A stretch of 64,000 nt of DNA from DATMNI01 sp035570275 (GTDB taxonomy: Bacteria > Acidobacteriota > Terriglobia > Bryobacterales > Bryobacteraceae). The translations under genes and the position numbers were made by a program. How positions within the stretch are numbered: the first letter of the stretch is position 1; each line of letters opens with the position of its first letter. Positions 26,405-34,343 of the stretch are shown here, piece by piece. The notes beneath the pieces were generated by a model. That model did no database searches. It was given only the letters and a program-made list of their open reading frames with translations, and was not told the DNA's origin. The stretch spans positions 1 through 64,000 of the forward strand of contig DATMNI010000148.1 of NCBI GenBank assembly GCA_035570275.1, in the 5' to 3' direction.

Positions 26405-27730
26405 AACAATTCGTTTAAGCCGCCTGATCGAGTGCTCAGGCTGATCGCCAGCTTTATGCTTTCGGCAGTATGCGCCTATTCAGCAAACATGTCGGACCTG
26501 ATATCGACAGCCGACGCAATCGTAGTTGGTTCGGTTACGACGCGAACCGAGTCTAGCGAGAGCGTGTCTTTCTCGGTCAATGTTGTAAGGGTGCTCAAAG
26601 GCGTTGCCCTTTCGGCCACCCTTGAGGTGAAGCATTCATGGAATCGCAAAGTGCTGGGATTTCAGAGCGGTCCGACCAACATTGATCGGGCATTCCACGG
26701 TATGTGGTTTCTAAGACAAACGAATACTGCAAATTGGGACGTCTTACCCGTTGGCGGACTCGATGGCTTAATGCCCAGCCTTTTCCTGCCTGCTGCTTTG
26801 GTTCTACCTCCATCTCATCAACAGTCATTGAAGGTTCCGCTGACAGACAAAATAGTACTTGAACTCGCAGCGGGCCTAAAGGCGGGAGGCCGAAGTCCCG
26901 AGGGGCTACTTAGCTGGACGCGACAAGTGCGTAGCCCATCTATGCAAGCAGCTCTTACCGATTTTGTCGCGTCCCCGATCGCGGAATTTCGATCCGCCGG
27001 GCTCGCAGGCCAGTTGGATACGGAACAGCCAGATGCCATCACTCGGATCGAGGAGGTATGGCCATCGATACGGAATGATGCGAGCAGGTCTCATGTAATA
27101 AGGGCTATTCGAGATTCATACAGAGACACGGCACCCAACTCTGTCCGGCAACTGGCGAGACTCGCTGCCGAAAACGCCGACTTGAGGATGGCTGCGATAA
27201 CCGCACTCGCCGCGGTCCACACGCGGGAAGCTCTACCGTTTCTAGCTGAGCTTTTGACCAGTGCAGACCCCGCTGAGCGTATGAAGGGGGTATTTGGCAT
27301 CTCGGCATTCGCAAACGGCTGTCCGCCGCAAACTCCCGATAACCTAGCCAATATGGCGTATCTCCAGATACCTGCATCAAGCCCGTATCAGACCGAGGAA
27401 ACAAGGAAGAATTTCGCTTTCCGCCGTGGAGGCTCCGAACCAGAAGAGGAGCCATTCATTTCTTTCTGGATTACTTGGTGGCGTGCCCATCCGGAATTCC
27501 ACTTGAGAGCACAGCCAGCCGCGAACCTACGGCGGATTAGCAATCCGCCGTTCGCGGCTGTCCGGAACCGCCGCTCGGCTTTCAAGCACCCGCCGCCTTC
27601 TGGAGCCTTTGCCATTCCTCCATCCGTTGCCGCAGCGATTGGGCCGTCGCCCGTTCCGGCAGCAGGCCGCCGATCACCGCCACCGAATCGGCCCCGGCCT
27701 TCCAGACTTCACCCGCGTTCCGCAGCGTGA
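26402..27730 (+). CDS. Secreted HEAT-repeat-like protein with repeat-derived C-terminus
   Basis: 442 residues from ATG 26402. A hydrophobic start (LIASFMLSAVCAYSA) is a likely signal peptide. Residues 30-130 are a beta-rich domain (DAIVVGSVTTRTES .. FSVNVVRVLKGV); residues 160-310 contain HEAT-like helices (MAAITALAAVHTREALPFLAELLTSADPAERMKGVFGISAF). After WITWWRAHPEFHLRA the frame enters a REP-like hairpin (27519-27558) and continues antisense into the thiE 3' end for about 149 bases. The last 65 or so residues are probably not ancestral: the original stop seems lost. No function assigned. Confidence 0.7.
   Translation: MNNSFKPPDRVLRLIASFMLSAVCAYSANMSDLISTADAIVVGSVTTRTESSESVSFSVNVVRVLKGVALSATLEVKHSWNRKVLGFQSGPTNIDRAFHGMWFLRQTNTANWDVLPVGGLDGLMPSLFLPAALVLPPSHQQSLKVPLTDKIVLELAAGLKAGGRSPEGLLSWTRQVRSPSMQAALTDFVASPIAEFRSAGLAGQLDTEQPDAITRIEEVWPSIRNDASRSHVIRAIRDSYRDTAPNSVRQLARLAAENADLRMAAITALAAVHTREALPFLAELLTSADPAERMKGVFGISAFANGCPPQTPDNLANMAYLQIPASSPYQTEETRKNFAFRRGGSEPEEEPFISFWITWWRAHPEFHLRAQPAANLRRISNPPFAAVRNRRSAFKHPPPSGAFAIPPSVAAAIGPSPVPAAGRRSPPPNRPRPSRLHPRSAA
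27519..27558. repeat. REP-like family B hairpin at a gene end
   Basis: CCGCGAAC and GTTCGCGG arms enclose GCGGATTAGCAATCCGC. It lies in the 3' part of the HEAT-like gene and before the thiE stop. Confidence 0.65.
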
Positions 27731-28265
27731 TGCCGCCAATCGCCACCAGCGGCTTTTCCACCAACAAGCGGCAGCGCCGTATTTCCTCGACGCCCAACAC
27801 CGGGTCCGGGTTGCGCTTTGAATCCGTGACGAACACCGGGCCCAGCGCGACATAATCCACCGGTTCGCCGCCCCCCGCTGCAAGCTGCGCCGCGTTGTGG
27901 CTGGAAAAGCCGATGACCGCATCCGGACCCATGAGCCCGCGGGCATCGCGCGGCGTCAGGTCGTCCTGCCCCAGGTGTAATCCCACGCCTAATCCCACGA
28001 CGCCTGATCCCACGCCCGGCCCCGCGTCCAGCAGCAACGCGAAATCGGCACGGTCGTTGACGATCAATAGGGCGCCGGCTTCCCGGCACAGGCGCGCCAC
28101 CTGCCGCGCGGCTGCAAAGAACTCGCGGCCCCAGTGGCCCTTTTGGCGGATCTGCAAAATCCCGGCGCCCCCTTCCAGAAACGCCGCCGCCGCCGTCTCC
28201 AGCGCGACCCCACGCCTTGCCAGCGATTCCGCATCCAGTATCGGGTAAACCCTGGGCAGCTTCAT
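27582..28265 (-). CDS. thiE: Thiamine phosphate synthase
   Basis: 227 residues from ATG 28265. TIM barrel that joins the thiazole and pyrimidine phosphates in thiamine synthesis. Seen: GAGILQIRQKG, LLIVNDRADFAL, GLHLGQDDLTPRDAR with the phosphate- and metal-binding acids, GFSSHN, DYVALGPVFVTDSKRNPDPVLG, and LVAIGGITLRNAG. The standard spacing of family motifs is disrupted only at residues 84-94, where a tandem duplication (GSGVVGLGVG) lengthens a loop. No other thi gene and no TPP riboswitch are visible nearby. Upstream in-frame codons come from a REP-like repeat, so I did not extend the start. Confidence 0.9.
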   Translation of the reverse strand: MKLPRVYPILDAESLARRGVALETAAAAFLEGGAGILQIRQKGHWGREFFAAARQVARLCREAGALLIVNDRADFALLLDAGPGVGSGVVGLGVGLHLGQDDLTPRDARGLMGPDAVIGFSSHNAAQLAAGGGEPVDYVALGPVFVTDSKRNPDPVLGVEEIRRCRLLVEKPLVAIGGITLRNAGEVWKAGADSVAVIGGLLPERATAQSLRQRMEEWQRLQKAAGA

Positions 28266-28340
28266 GGTAGTGGCCGCGACCCTCCGGGTCGCGATTGCCT
28301 GATCGAATTGCCTGGTCGATTGCCTGGTCGATTGCCTATG
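28266..28340. repeat. REP-like family C, copy 2, plus 13-bp tandem repeat
   Basis: GTAGTGGCCGCGACC and the hairpin CGCGACCCTCCGGGTCGCG (28274-28292) directly upstream of thiE, then GATTGCCTGGTC repeated to about 28335. The same hairpin is found at 13.99 and 32.32 kb. Confidence 0.65.
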
Positions 28341-28420
28341 ATACACGACAGCGTTAACCTTCGGCCGTATTGAGTCCCCGGCCGTTCCGCGGCATAGTGG
28401 TTGCGCTGGAGAGGTCTCAA

Positions 28421-29497
28421 ATGAGTTCGCAATCGCTACCCCTACCCCTGCCGCGACCTCTGCTGCGACCTGCCGCCGCCAACTGGATCATCAGCGGCCG
28501 GGAAGACCTCACCTGGTTCATTGGTCCCGCGCTGATCAGCTACGCCGTGCTCGCCCTGATGGCCGCCGGATTTCCGATCACCCCGCTCTACCTCATCTGG
28601 CTTCTCGGAATTGACGGGCCGCACGTGCTGGCCACCGTGACCCGCACCTATTGCGACCCGGCGGAACGCCAGCGCCTGGGGCGGTGGCTCTGGGTGGTGA
28701 TTCCGGCCGCCATGCTGGGCCCGATCATGGTCGCTGCCGGCGCCGAATCGTTTTTTTACATCTTCGCCATCTCGTGGCTGCACTACCATATTGCCAAGCA
28801 GCATTTCGGCTTCGTCATGCTGTACAAGCACAAGGCCCGCGAGCGTGACCGCACCGATTTCCTGCTGGACCGCTGGTTCCTGTTGAGCTCGCTGATGCTG
28901 CCCTTCGGCCGTTTCGCAGTCCGCAATTTCTTCGCCGTCCTCCCAACCCTGCCCGCCGTGCAGGTTCTGGACGGGCTTCTGCTGGCGGCCTATGCCGCTC
29001 TGACTGCGGCCTACCTGATCCGCCAGGGGGACAAATGGAGGAAGCGCGAGCTTCTGAACGCGCCGAAGCTGATGCTCCTGGCGGCCGTGGTCCCACTGCA
29101 ATGGCTTGCGTTCGGCCACGCCGCGGCCAACCCGGCCGATGGCCTGATGCGGGCAGGCATCGTCCTCGGCCTGTTCCACAGCTTTCAGTACCACCGCCTG
29201 ATGTGGTTTCACAACCGCAATCGCTATGCCCACGACGATGCCAACGCTGAAACCGGAACCGGTCTCGCCGCCGGTCTCGGCGCCGGTCTCGCCGCCATAC
29301 TGGCGCGCCGCGTGGTGTACTACTTCGGCGCGGCCGTTCTGCTGAATCTGGTCCTGGCAGTGGCGCCGGCCCGTTTCATGCCCAGCCCATTCATGAAAGC
29401 GGCTGTCTGGGGCATCCCCTTCACCCACTATATTCTCGATTCCAAAATCTGGCGCGTCCGCGGCAACAAGGACCTGGCGGCCGCTTTGCACCTGTAA
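28421..29497 (+). CDS. Polytopic membrane protein with conserved-type histidine clusters
   Basis: 358 residues from ATG 28421, preceded by GGAGAGG. About eight membrane segments. Histidines group at membrane borders: DGPHVLATVTRTYCDP, SWLHYHIAKQHFGF, LFHSFQYHRLMWFHNRN and FTHYILDSKIWR. This resembles the metal-ligand layout of membrane di-iron or zinc enzymes (desaturase/hydroxylase or Brp/Blh-type), but no named family is recognised. A tandem GLAAGLGAGLAA run sits in a loop. A MITE-like repeat begins directly after the stop codon. thiE is divergent. Confidence 0.6.
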   Translation: MSSQSLPLPLPRPLLRPAAANWIISGREDLTWFIGPALISYAVLALMAAGFPITPLYLIWLLGIDGPHVLATVTRTYCDPAERQRLGRWLWVVIPAAMLGPIMVAAGAESFFYIFAISWLHYHIAKQHFGFVMLYKHKARERDRTDFLLDRWFLLSSLMLPFGRFAVRNFFAVLPTLPAVQVLDGLLLAAYAALTAAYLIRQGDKWRKRELLNAPKLMLLAAVVPLQWLAFGHAAANPADGLMRAGIVLGLFHSFQYHRLMWFHNRNRYAHDDANAETGTGLAAGLGAGLAAILARRVVYYFGAAVLLNLVLAVAPARFMPSPFMKAAVWGIPFTHYILDSKIWRVRGNKDLAAALHL

Positions 29498-29635
29498 GCT
29501 AAGTGCACCGTTTCAGAAGTTCCCTAACGTATCCGGGAAACCGCTTGCTCACGCGCGCGGCTCCGGGAAACCGCTTGCTTACGCGCGCGGCTCCGATCAG
29601 AGCCGCGACCGTTAGGAAGCGGTTCGGCGTACATC
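29498..29635. repeat. MITE-like dispersed repeat, copy 3
   Basis: GCTAAGTGCACCGTTTCAG starts at the base after the stop codon of the histidine-rich membrane protein gene. The core GGGAAACCGCTTG..ACGCGCGCGGCTCC is duplicated in tandem. The right terminal inverted repeat is missing. Confidence 0.7.
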
Positions 29636-29677
29636 CCCATTTCGGCATACAGCCCGATTTCGTCTTACAGTAGGTGC

Positions 29678-30499
29678 ATGGACACCATCGGCCTTATCGG
29701 CGTTGGCCTGCTCGGGTCGGCCATCGCCACCCGCCTTTCGGCGGCGGCCTACTCCGTCCTGGGTTACGACCTCATACCCGAACGCCGTCTGGGCGCAAAC
29801 TCGGCGCAGGAGGTTGCCCGTGCCTGCCGCACTATCATTTTGTGCCTGCCCACCTCGGACGTAGTCGCGCAAGTCCTGGCCGGCATCAAACTCGATCCAG
29901 GCGCCACCATCATCGATGCCACCACCGGCGAACCGGCAGCCATGGCGGCCTTGGGCGCGAAACTGGCCAAGGACTCCGTCGACTATCTGGACGCCACCGT
30001 ACTCGGCTCCAGCCGGGTCGTGCGCAGCGGCGCCGCGATCGTGATGGCGGGCGGCCGGCGCCAGACATTTGACGCCGCCCTCCCCCTGTTCCGCACCTTC
30101 GCTTCGCGCGCCTTCTATCTGGGATCGTACGGCGCGGGCGCGCGCATGAAACTGGTGGCCAACCTCGCGCTCGGACTGCATCGCGCCGTGCTGGCCGAGA
30201 CACTGGCATTTGCCCATGCCTGCGAAGTCTCGCCAACCGACGCTCTGGAGGTGCTCAAAGCCGGCGCCGCTTATTCGCGCGTGATGGACGACAAAGGCCA
30301 AAAGATGCTGGACCACGATTTCACAGTCGAGGCCAAGCTCTCGCAGCATCTCAAGGACGTCCGCCTAATTCTGGCCGCGGCCAACGCCAGGAACGCCAAG
30401 ACACCGCTGTCGCAGATCCACCGCCAGTTGCTTGAGCGACTGGAGGCCGCCGGTTATGGCGACCTGGATAACAGCGCCATCATTATGGCGTATGAGTGA
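29678..30499 (+). CDS. NAD(P)-dependent 3-hydroxyacid dehydrogenase family oxidoreductase
   Basis: 273 residues. Rossmann start TIGLIGVGLLGSAIATRL, then LCLPTSDVVAQVL and the family substrate-binding region DATVLGSSRVVRSGAAIVMAGG. GARMKLVANLALG contains the catalytic lysine (K152) of 3-hydroxyisobutyrate/tartronate-semialdehyde-type reductases, and the C-terminal helical domain is complete. The canonical GSGxxxG-type substrate motif (DAPVSGG) reads DATVLGS, so the substrate is uncertain. Weak ribosome binding site. Single gene, with a MITE upstream. Confidence 0.85.
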   Translation: MDTIGLIGVGLLGSAIATRLSAAAYSVLGYDLIPERRLGANSAQEVARACRTIILCLPTSDVVAQVLAGIKLDPGATIIDATTGEPAAMAALGAKLAKDSVDYLDATVLGSSRVVRSGAAIVMAGGRRQTFDAALPLFRTFASRAFYLGSYGAGARMKLVANLALGLHRAVLAETLAFAHACEVSPTDALEVLKAGAAYSRVMDDKGQKMLDHDFTVEAKLSQHLKDVRLILAAANARNAKTPLSQIHRQLLERLEAAGYGDLDNSAIIMAYE

Positions 30500-30849
30500 T
30501 CGAGCGGACACGCCGGAAAGGGGCGGCGAAGCGGACGTCTAGCCGGTAGAGTAGGAGTCGCTGGTCGAACGTCGCGCAGTGCTGGTGTTCGATCCGGTGA
30601 TGAAGACGCCCGGCGCCGAATCAGGCTCGCCTACCCAAAACGGGACAAATTGTCCAGGAAATCGGCTCTAAGTCCTTTGTTTGAAAGTTATCTCGGGAAT
30701 TCAGGGACAAGTTGTCCAGATCGCCTTTTCTAGGGACATGCCGGATTATGAGGCGGGAGTCAGCCGATGTTCGGTCTCATGGCATGACCGCCGGTCCGGC
30801 ATCATCCGCGAAGCCTGGCTCCTCTCCCAACCGAAGACGCACTCTAGCA
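30500..30849. other. Intergenic region with two GGACAA/TTGTCC palindromes
   Basis: Noncoding by composition. GGGACAAATTGTCCAG (about 30641) and GGGACAAGTTGTCCAG (about 30705) are the same 16-bp palindromic site about 64 bp apart. They may be operators or ends of a decayed insertion element. Nothing else recognised. Confidence 0.4.
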
Positions 30850-31096
30850 ATAACCAAGGGACGCACCCCTTGAAAATCCAAGGAGAGGTGTCGAGGTATC
30901 CCTACGCCCCTTTGCGACTTGGCGACTTTGCGTGATCATCTTCTCCTAGCCCGTTACGATTCGCGTGAAGCTTTCTTGGATCGGCGGCACGTGGAAGTTG
31001 ATCGGAGTCGACGATCTCCTCAAATACGACTCCAGGCCAGGTTGATTCCTGCCCCTTGAATTGAACCCGATGGGAGGGTTTTCGGTCCGCGACGTT
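30850..31096 (-). repeat. Long dispersed repeat, copy 2
   Basis: Reverse complement of 12374-12688 without the extra 70 bp. Both copies share AAGCTTTCTTGGATC/GATCCAAGAAAGCTT-type sites, GGAGATCGTCGACTCC and AACCTGGCCTGGAGTCG. No clear gene. 31097-31186 holds nothing recognisable. Confidence 0.75.
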
Positions 31097-31186
31097 GGTC
31101 ATGCAAGAAATTAAAAGGAAAACCAGGCCAGCAAAGCTTTTTATCGACAGCTCCACCGACTTGAGCCGCCTTGGCCCGGCCGCCGC

Positions 31187-32272
31187 TCACCGGATAGCAA
31201 TCACCCGGCCGCTTTCCGAGGCCTCCTGTGCAGCCATCGTCCACTGGTTGGCGCGGACGATTTCCTGCCAGCTCAAGGCCGGCTTTTCGCCCAGGTAGGT
31301 GGACCGCAGGAAGTCGCCGAAGACCGATCCCGCGGGCGGCAGCGCCGTCAACACGCGCCTGCCGGCCGCGCTCAGAACCGTGACACCGGTTTCCTCCTGG
31401 TACTCGACAATGCCCTTGCTGCCGGCCAGCCGCAGCCGGTCGTCGCCATGACCTTTGACAGACGCCGGCCGCAAATAGTCCATCCGCAGCGTAGCCGTTC
31501 CCCCGTTATCCAGGCGAAAGATGGTGGCCGTCACGTTCTGCATGTCGCCAAGTTCCGGAAAAGCCGCGTGCCCCTGAAACGATGCCGCTTGCGTGAAGCT
31601 GCGCCCGCTGGTGAAACTCATCAGGTCGATCATGTGGATGCCGATCCACAGGATGGTGCTGCCGTAGGTCGCGGTGTGTTTCTGCCAGTCGGGCCGTGTG
31701 TCGAGTTGATAGCTCTTCTGCGCGTCGATCTGGCTGATCTCGCCGGTTTCGCCCGAGTCCACGATCTGCTTCATGGCCAGGTACGGCGGGTCGAACCGCA
31801 TGGGCAGCAGCATGCCGGCGTGAACGCGGTGGGTCTCCACGGCCGCAATCACCGAGGCCAGATCGCGGCGGTTGATGGCGAACGGCTTTTCGGCGATCAG
31901 GTCCAGCTTGCGTGCGGCGCAGGCCGCGATCGCCGCCGCCCGGCCGCCGTTGTGGTTGCAGATGGCTACGCAATCAAGCTGTTCGCGGTTGAGCATCTCG
32001 CCGTAGTCCGTGTACCGGTGCGCCTTACGGGCGAATGGATTACGCAGCGTGGACTCGATGGCCCGCGGATCGGATCCGGCGTCGGCCACCGCGGCCAACT
32101 CGACATCGGGAAAATCCGCTAGAGGCCGCAGGATCTCCTCGGGATGCCCGTCATAGCCGATCAGCCCGAGCCTGACCTTGCGAGGCAATTTCACCGTAGC
32201 CGCCCGCGCACCGATGGCGGCGGCGGCTGAGGCGAGCAGCAGTTGACGTCGCGACCAGTTTGCCGGAAGCAC
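31187..32272 (-). CDS. Secreted Gfo/Idh/MocA-family oxidoreductase
   Basis: 361 residues. The N-terminus NWSRRQLLLASAAAAIGARA is a Tat-type signal. The Rossmann domain begins VRLGLIGYDGHPEEIL; DCVAICNHN and LIAEKPFAI give the EKP motif of the family. The C-terminal beta-sheet domain includes GSTILWIGIHMIDLMSF, where the H..D pair lies near the active site. NAD-dependent dehydrogenation of a sugar-like substrate is the family role; Acidobacteriota and Planctomycetota carry many exported members. The start is GTG, with AGGAGA 13 bases before it, somewhat far. Confidence 0.85.
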   Translation of the reverse strand: MLPANWSRRQLLLASAAAAIGARAATVKLPRKVRLGLIGYDGHPEEILRPLADFPDVELAAVADAGSDPRAIESTLRNPFARKAHRYTDYGEMLNREQLDCVAICNHNGGRAAAIAACAARKLDLIAEKPFAINRRDLASVIAAVETHRVHAGMLLPMRFDPPYLAMKQIVDSGETGEISQIDAQKSYQLDTRPDWQKHTATYGSTILWIGIHMIDLMSFTSGRSFTQAASFQGHAAFPELGDMQNVTATIFRLDNGGTATLRMDYLRPASVKGHGDDRLRLAGSKGIVEYQEETGVTVLSAAGRRVLTALPPAGSVFGDFLRSTYLGEKPALSWQEIVRANQWTMAAQEASESGRVIAIR

Positions 32273-32284
32273 CCGGTCTTATTA

Positions 32285-32346
32285 TCTCCTGGTCAGAGCC
32301 GCGACCGTTCAGGGAGCGGTCGCGACCCGGAGGGTCGCGGCCACTA
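32285..32346. repeat. MITE core fragment joined to REP-like family C hairpin
   Basis: GTCAGAGCCGCGACCGTTC with AGGGAGCGGTCGCG is a fragment of the MITE core; it runs into CGCGACCCGGAGGGTCGCG (32321-32339), which abuts the stop codon of the phosphatase gene. Confidence 0.6.
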
Positions 32347-33498
32347 CATTCCCCGCAGACCGACCACGGTCACATCGTCGCTGCGCGAGCCGGCGCTGAA
32401 ATCCGCGACCTCATCCACCACTGCCTGCACCAGGGCTTCGGCGGGTTGCCATTGGTTGACGCGAAGCGCGTGAGCCAGGCGGTCCTCTCCGAACTCCTCG
32501 GCGCTTTCGATGCCGGCTTCGGTCACGCCATCGGAATACAGCAGCAGCGTGTCGCCCACCCCGAGCCGGGTTTCCGCCTCCCGGCACTTCCAGTTGGCGA
32601 ATGCGCCCAAGGGCGTGGCAGTCGGCCCCAGACGGTCCATCTCCCCCGTGGCGCGCAGCAGCAGGGGCGGGCAGTGGCCGCAATTCACGTAGCGCAGGTT
32701 GCGCGTGCGGTCGTCATAGATGCCGAAGAACAGCGTGGCGAAACGTTCGGCCGCGGTGGAGTCGAAGAAATGCTTGTTCACCATGCGAAGCATCTCGGAG
32801 GGCCGCTGCAGGGCGTCCGGTGTCTGGCTGCGAAAGCAGGCTTGCAGATTGGCCATCAACAGCGCGGCCGGCACCCCCTTGCCGGAAACGTCGCCGAGCA
32901 CGAACCCGATGGCGCGGTCTGAGGCGTCCAGAAAATCGTAGTAATCGCCGCCCACTTCGCGGGCCGGCACGCAGTGGCCGGCGTAGTCCAAAGAATCCAG
33001 GCGCAGCAGTTTTCGCGGGAACATTTTCTGCTGGACGTTGGCGGCGATCTCCAACTCCGATTGGCGCCGGCGCTCCGGTTCGGCCTGTTTGCGGATGGTG
33101 GCCAGCAGGCGGTTGTTGTCCCACGGCTTTTGGACGAAATCACAGGCCCCGCGGCGCATGGCCTCCACCGCCAGATCCACGTTGCCCCACGCCGTCATCA
33201 CCACCACCGGCGCGGTATTGCCCTGAGCTTCCAGCGAGGCCAGCAGGTCCATGCCCTCCTTGCCGGAAGTGGTGTCGCGCGTGTAATTGAGGTCTGCCAG
33301 GATCAGGTCAAAACCGCCGCCACGGGCCGCGCGCAGCAGCGACGCCGGCGAATCCGCGGTCACCGCTTTCCAGCCCTGCCCTTTGAGCAGCAGGCGCAGC
33401 GCCTCCAGCACGTCGGGCTGATCGTCGCAAACCAGCACACAGTAGGGTTTGGTTGTCGTCTCTGCCACAGCCGGGGAATCCATCACACTCATCCACAT
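32344..33498 (-). CDS. Receiver-SpoIIE (PP2C-type) phosphatase response regulator
   Basis: 384 residues from ATG 33498 (a GTG six codons upstream is possible). N-terminal receiver domain with CDDQPDVLEAL and phosphoacceptor Asp in LILADLNY, then VVMTAW and FVQKPW. After a helical linker (LEIAANVQQKMFP) comes a SpoIIE phosphatase domain: EVGGDYYDFL, GDVSGKGVPAALLMA, NCGHCPPLLL, LLLYSDGVTEA and SDDVTVV supply the metal-binding aspartates. Such RsbU/RssB-like proteins dephosphorylate anti-anti-sigma factors under phosphorelay control. No partner STAS gene is adjacent. The 3' end abuts a REP-like hairpin. Confidence 0.9.
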   Translation of the reverse strand: MWMSVMDSPAVAETTTKPYCVLVCDDQPDVLEALRLLLKGQGWKAVTADSPASLLRAARGGGFDLILADLNYTRDTTSGKEGMDLLASLEAQGNTAPVVVMTAWGNVDLAVEAMRRGACDFVQKPWDNNRLLATIRKQAEPERRRQSELEIAANVQQKMFPRKLLRLDSLDYAGHCVPAREVGGDYYDFLDASDRAIGFVLGDVSGKGVPAALLMANLQACFRSQTPDALQRPSEMLRMVNKHFFDSTAAERFATLFFGIYDDRTRNLRYVNCGHCPPLLLRATGEMDRLGPTATPLGAFANWKCREAETRLGVGDTLLLYSDGVTEAGIESAEEFGEDRLAHALRVNQWQPAEALVQAVVDEVADFSAGSRSDDVTVVGLRGM

Positions 33499-33555
33499 GG
33501 TATCTGACGCTGGCACGGCACGTTTGGTGCCGCGGGCGGGAAGGCGCCGGGCGGC

Positions 33556-33702
33556 GTGTGGGGCCGATTGTTAATCGGCGGCGGATTGTTAATCCGCCGG
33601 CGCGATGCGGCAGCGAGCGTTACGCCTTGGCTGAAGGAAGACTCGTCAAATCACGCGGCAGGCGGATTGCCAATCCGCCGCAGGTTCGCAACCTGCCCCA
33701 CA
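33556..33702. repeat. REP-like family B, copy 4
   Basis: GGGGCCGATTGTTAATCGGC, GCGGATTGTTAATCCGC and, after 60 bp, GCGGATTGCCAATCCGC with CAGGTTCGCAACCTGCCCC. The whole block is an inverted arrangement of the hairpins seen at 17.34 and 25.9 kb and fills the gap before lspA. Confidence 0.7.
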
Positions 33703-33758
33703 AACATGTTCGTTTCCGGGACGGCGTGTCTGGGGCTGGGACGCGCGGGCCTGTTACC

Positions 33759-34343
33759 ATGGAATTGATCCCAACGATGGAGCCATCCGACAACCTTCTG
33801 TCCGCAAACCTTACATCCGCGAAGACCACCTCGGCCGATCTGCGGCTGCGAGCCTACGGAATCGCCGCGGCGGTGTTTGCGCTGGACCGGTTGACCAAGT
33901 GGCTGATTGAAACGCGGGTTTCCTTAACCGACACTTACAACGTGATCCCTGGTTTCTTCGATATCGTGCGCTCGGAAAACCGCGGCGTGGCCTTCGGGAT
34001 TTTTAACGACGGAACATCGGAATGGCGCAGCATCCTGCTGGTGGCGCTTTCGCTGGCGGCGGTGCTGGGCGTGGGCCTGGCGCTGCGCAAGGCCAACCAA
34101 ATGGATGGCGTCTCGGTGTGGGCCTTCTCGCTGATTCTGGGCGGGGCCGCGGGCAACGTTTTTGACCGCATCATACACGGCCGGGTGACGGACTTCCTGG
34201 AGCTTTACGCCGGCGAATACCACTGGCCCACGTTCAACGTGGCGGATTCGGCTATCGTGATTGCCAGCGGCTTGCTGCTGATCGACCTGCTGCGGCCATG
34301 GCTGGTCGAACGAAAGAAGCGGAAGGCGGTCAATGTACCCTGA
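33759..34343 (+). CDS. lspA: Lipoprotein signal peptidase
   Basis: 194 residues from ATG 33759 (ATG 33777 also possible). Four membrane segments. Family blocks: FALDRLTKWLIE, FDIVRSENRGVAFGIF, GGAAGNVFDRIIHGRVTDFL and FNVADSAIVIASGLLLIDL; the Asp in FDRI/VTDFL and that in FNVADS form the aspartic catalytic pair. It cleaves prolipoprotein signal peptides after diacylglyceryl addition. It overlaps lgt by 11 bp, which performs the preceding step, so the two lipoprotein maturation enzymes are co-translated. Confidence 0.95.
   Translation: MELIPTMEPSDNLLSANLTSAKTTSADLRLRAYGIAAAVFALDRLTKWLIETRVSLTDTYNVIPGFFDIVRSENRGVAFGIFNDGTSEWRSILLVALSLAAVLGVGLALRKANQMDGVSVWAFSLILGGAAGNVFDRIIHGRVTDFLELYAGEYHWPTFNVADSAIVIASGLLLIDLLRPWLVERKKRKAVNVP

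Noticed and set aside
28266..28420. TPP riboswitch before thiE
   Set aside because: The leader is a REP-like hairpin and a 13-bp tandem; the conserved CTGAGA core of the riboswitch is missing.
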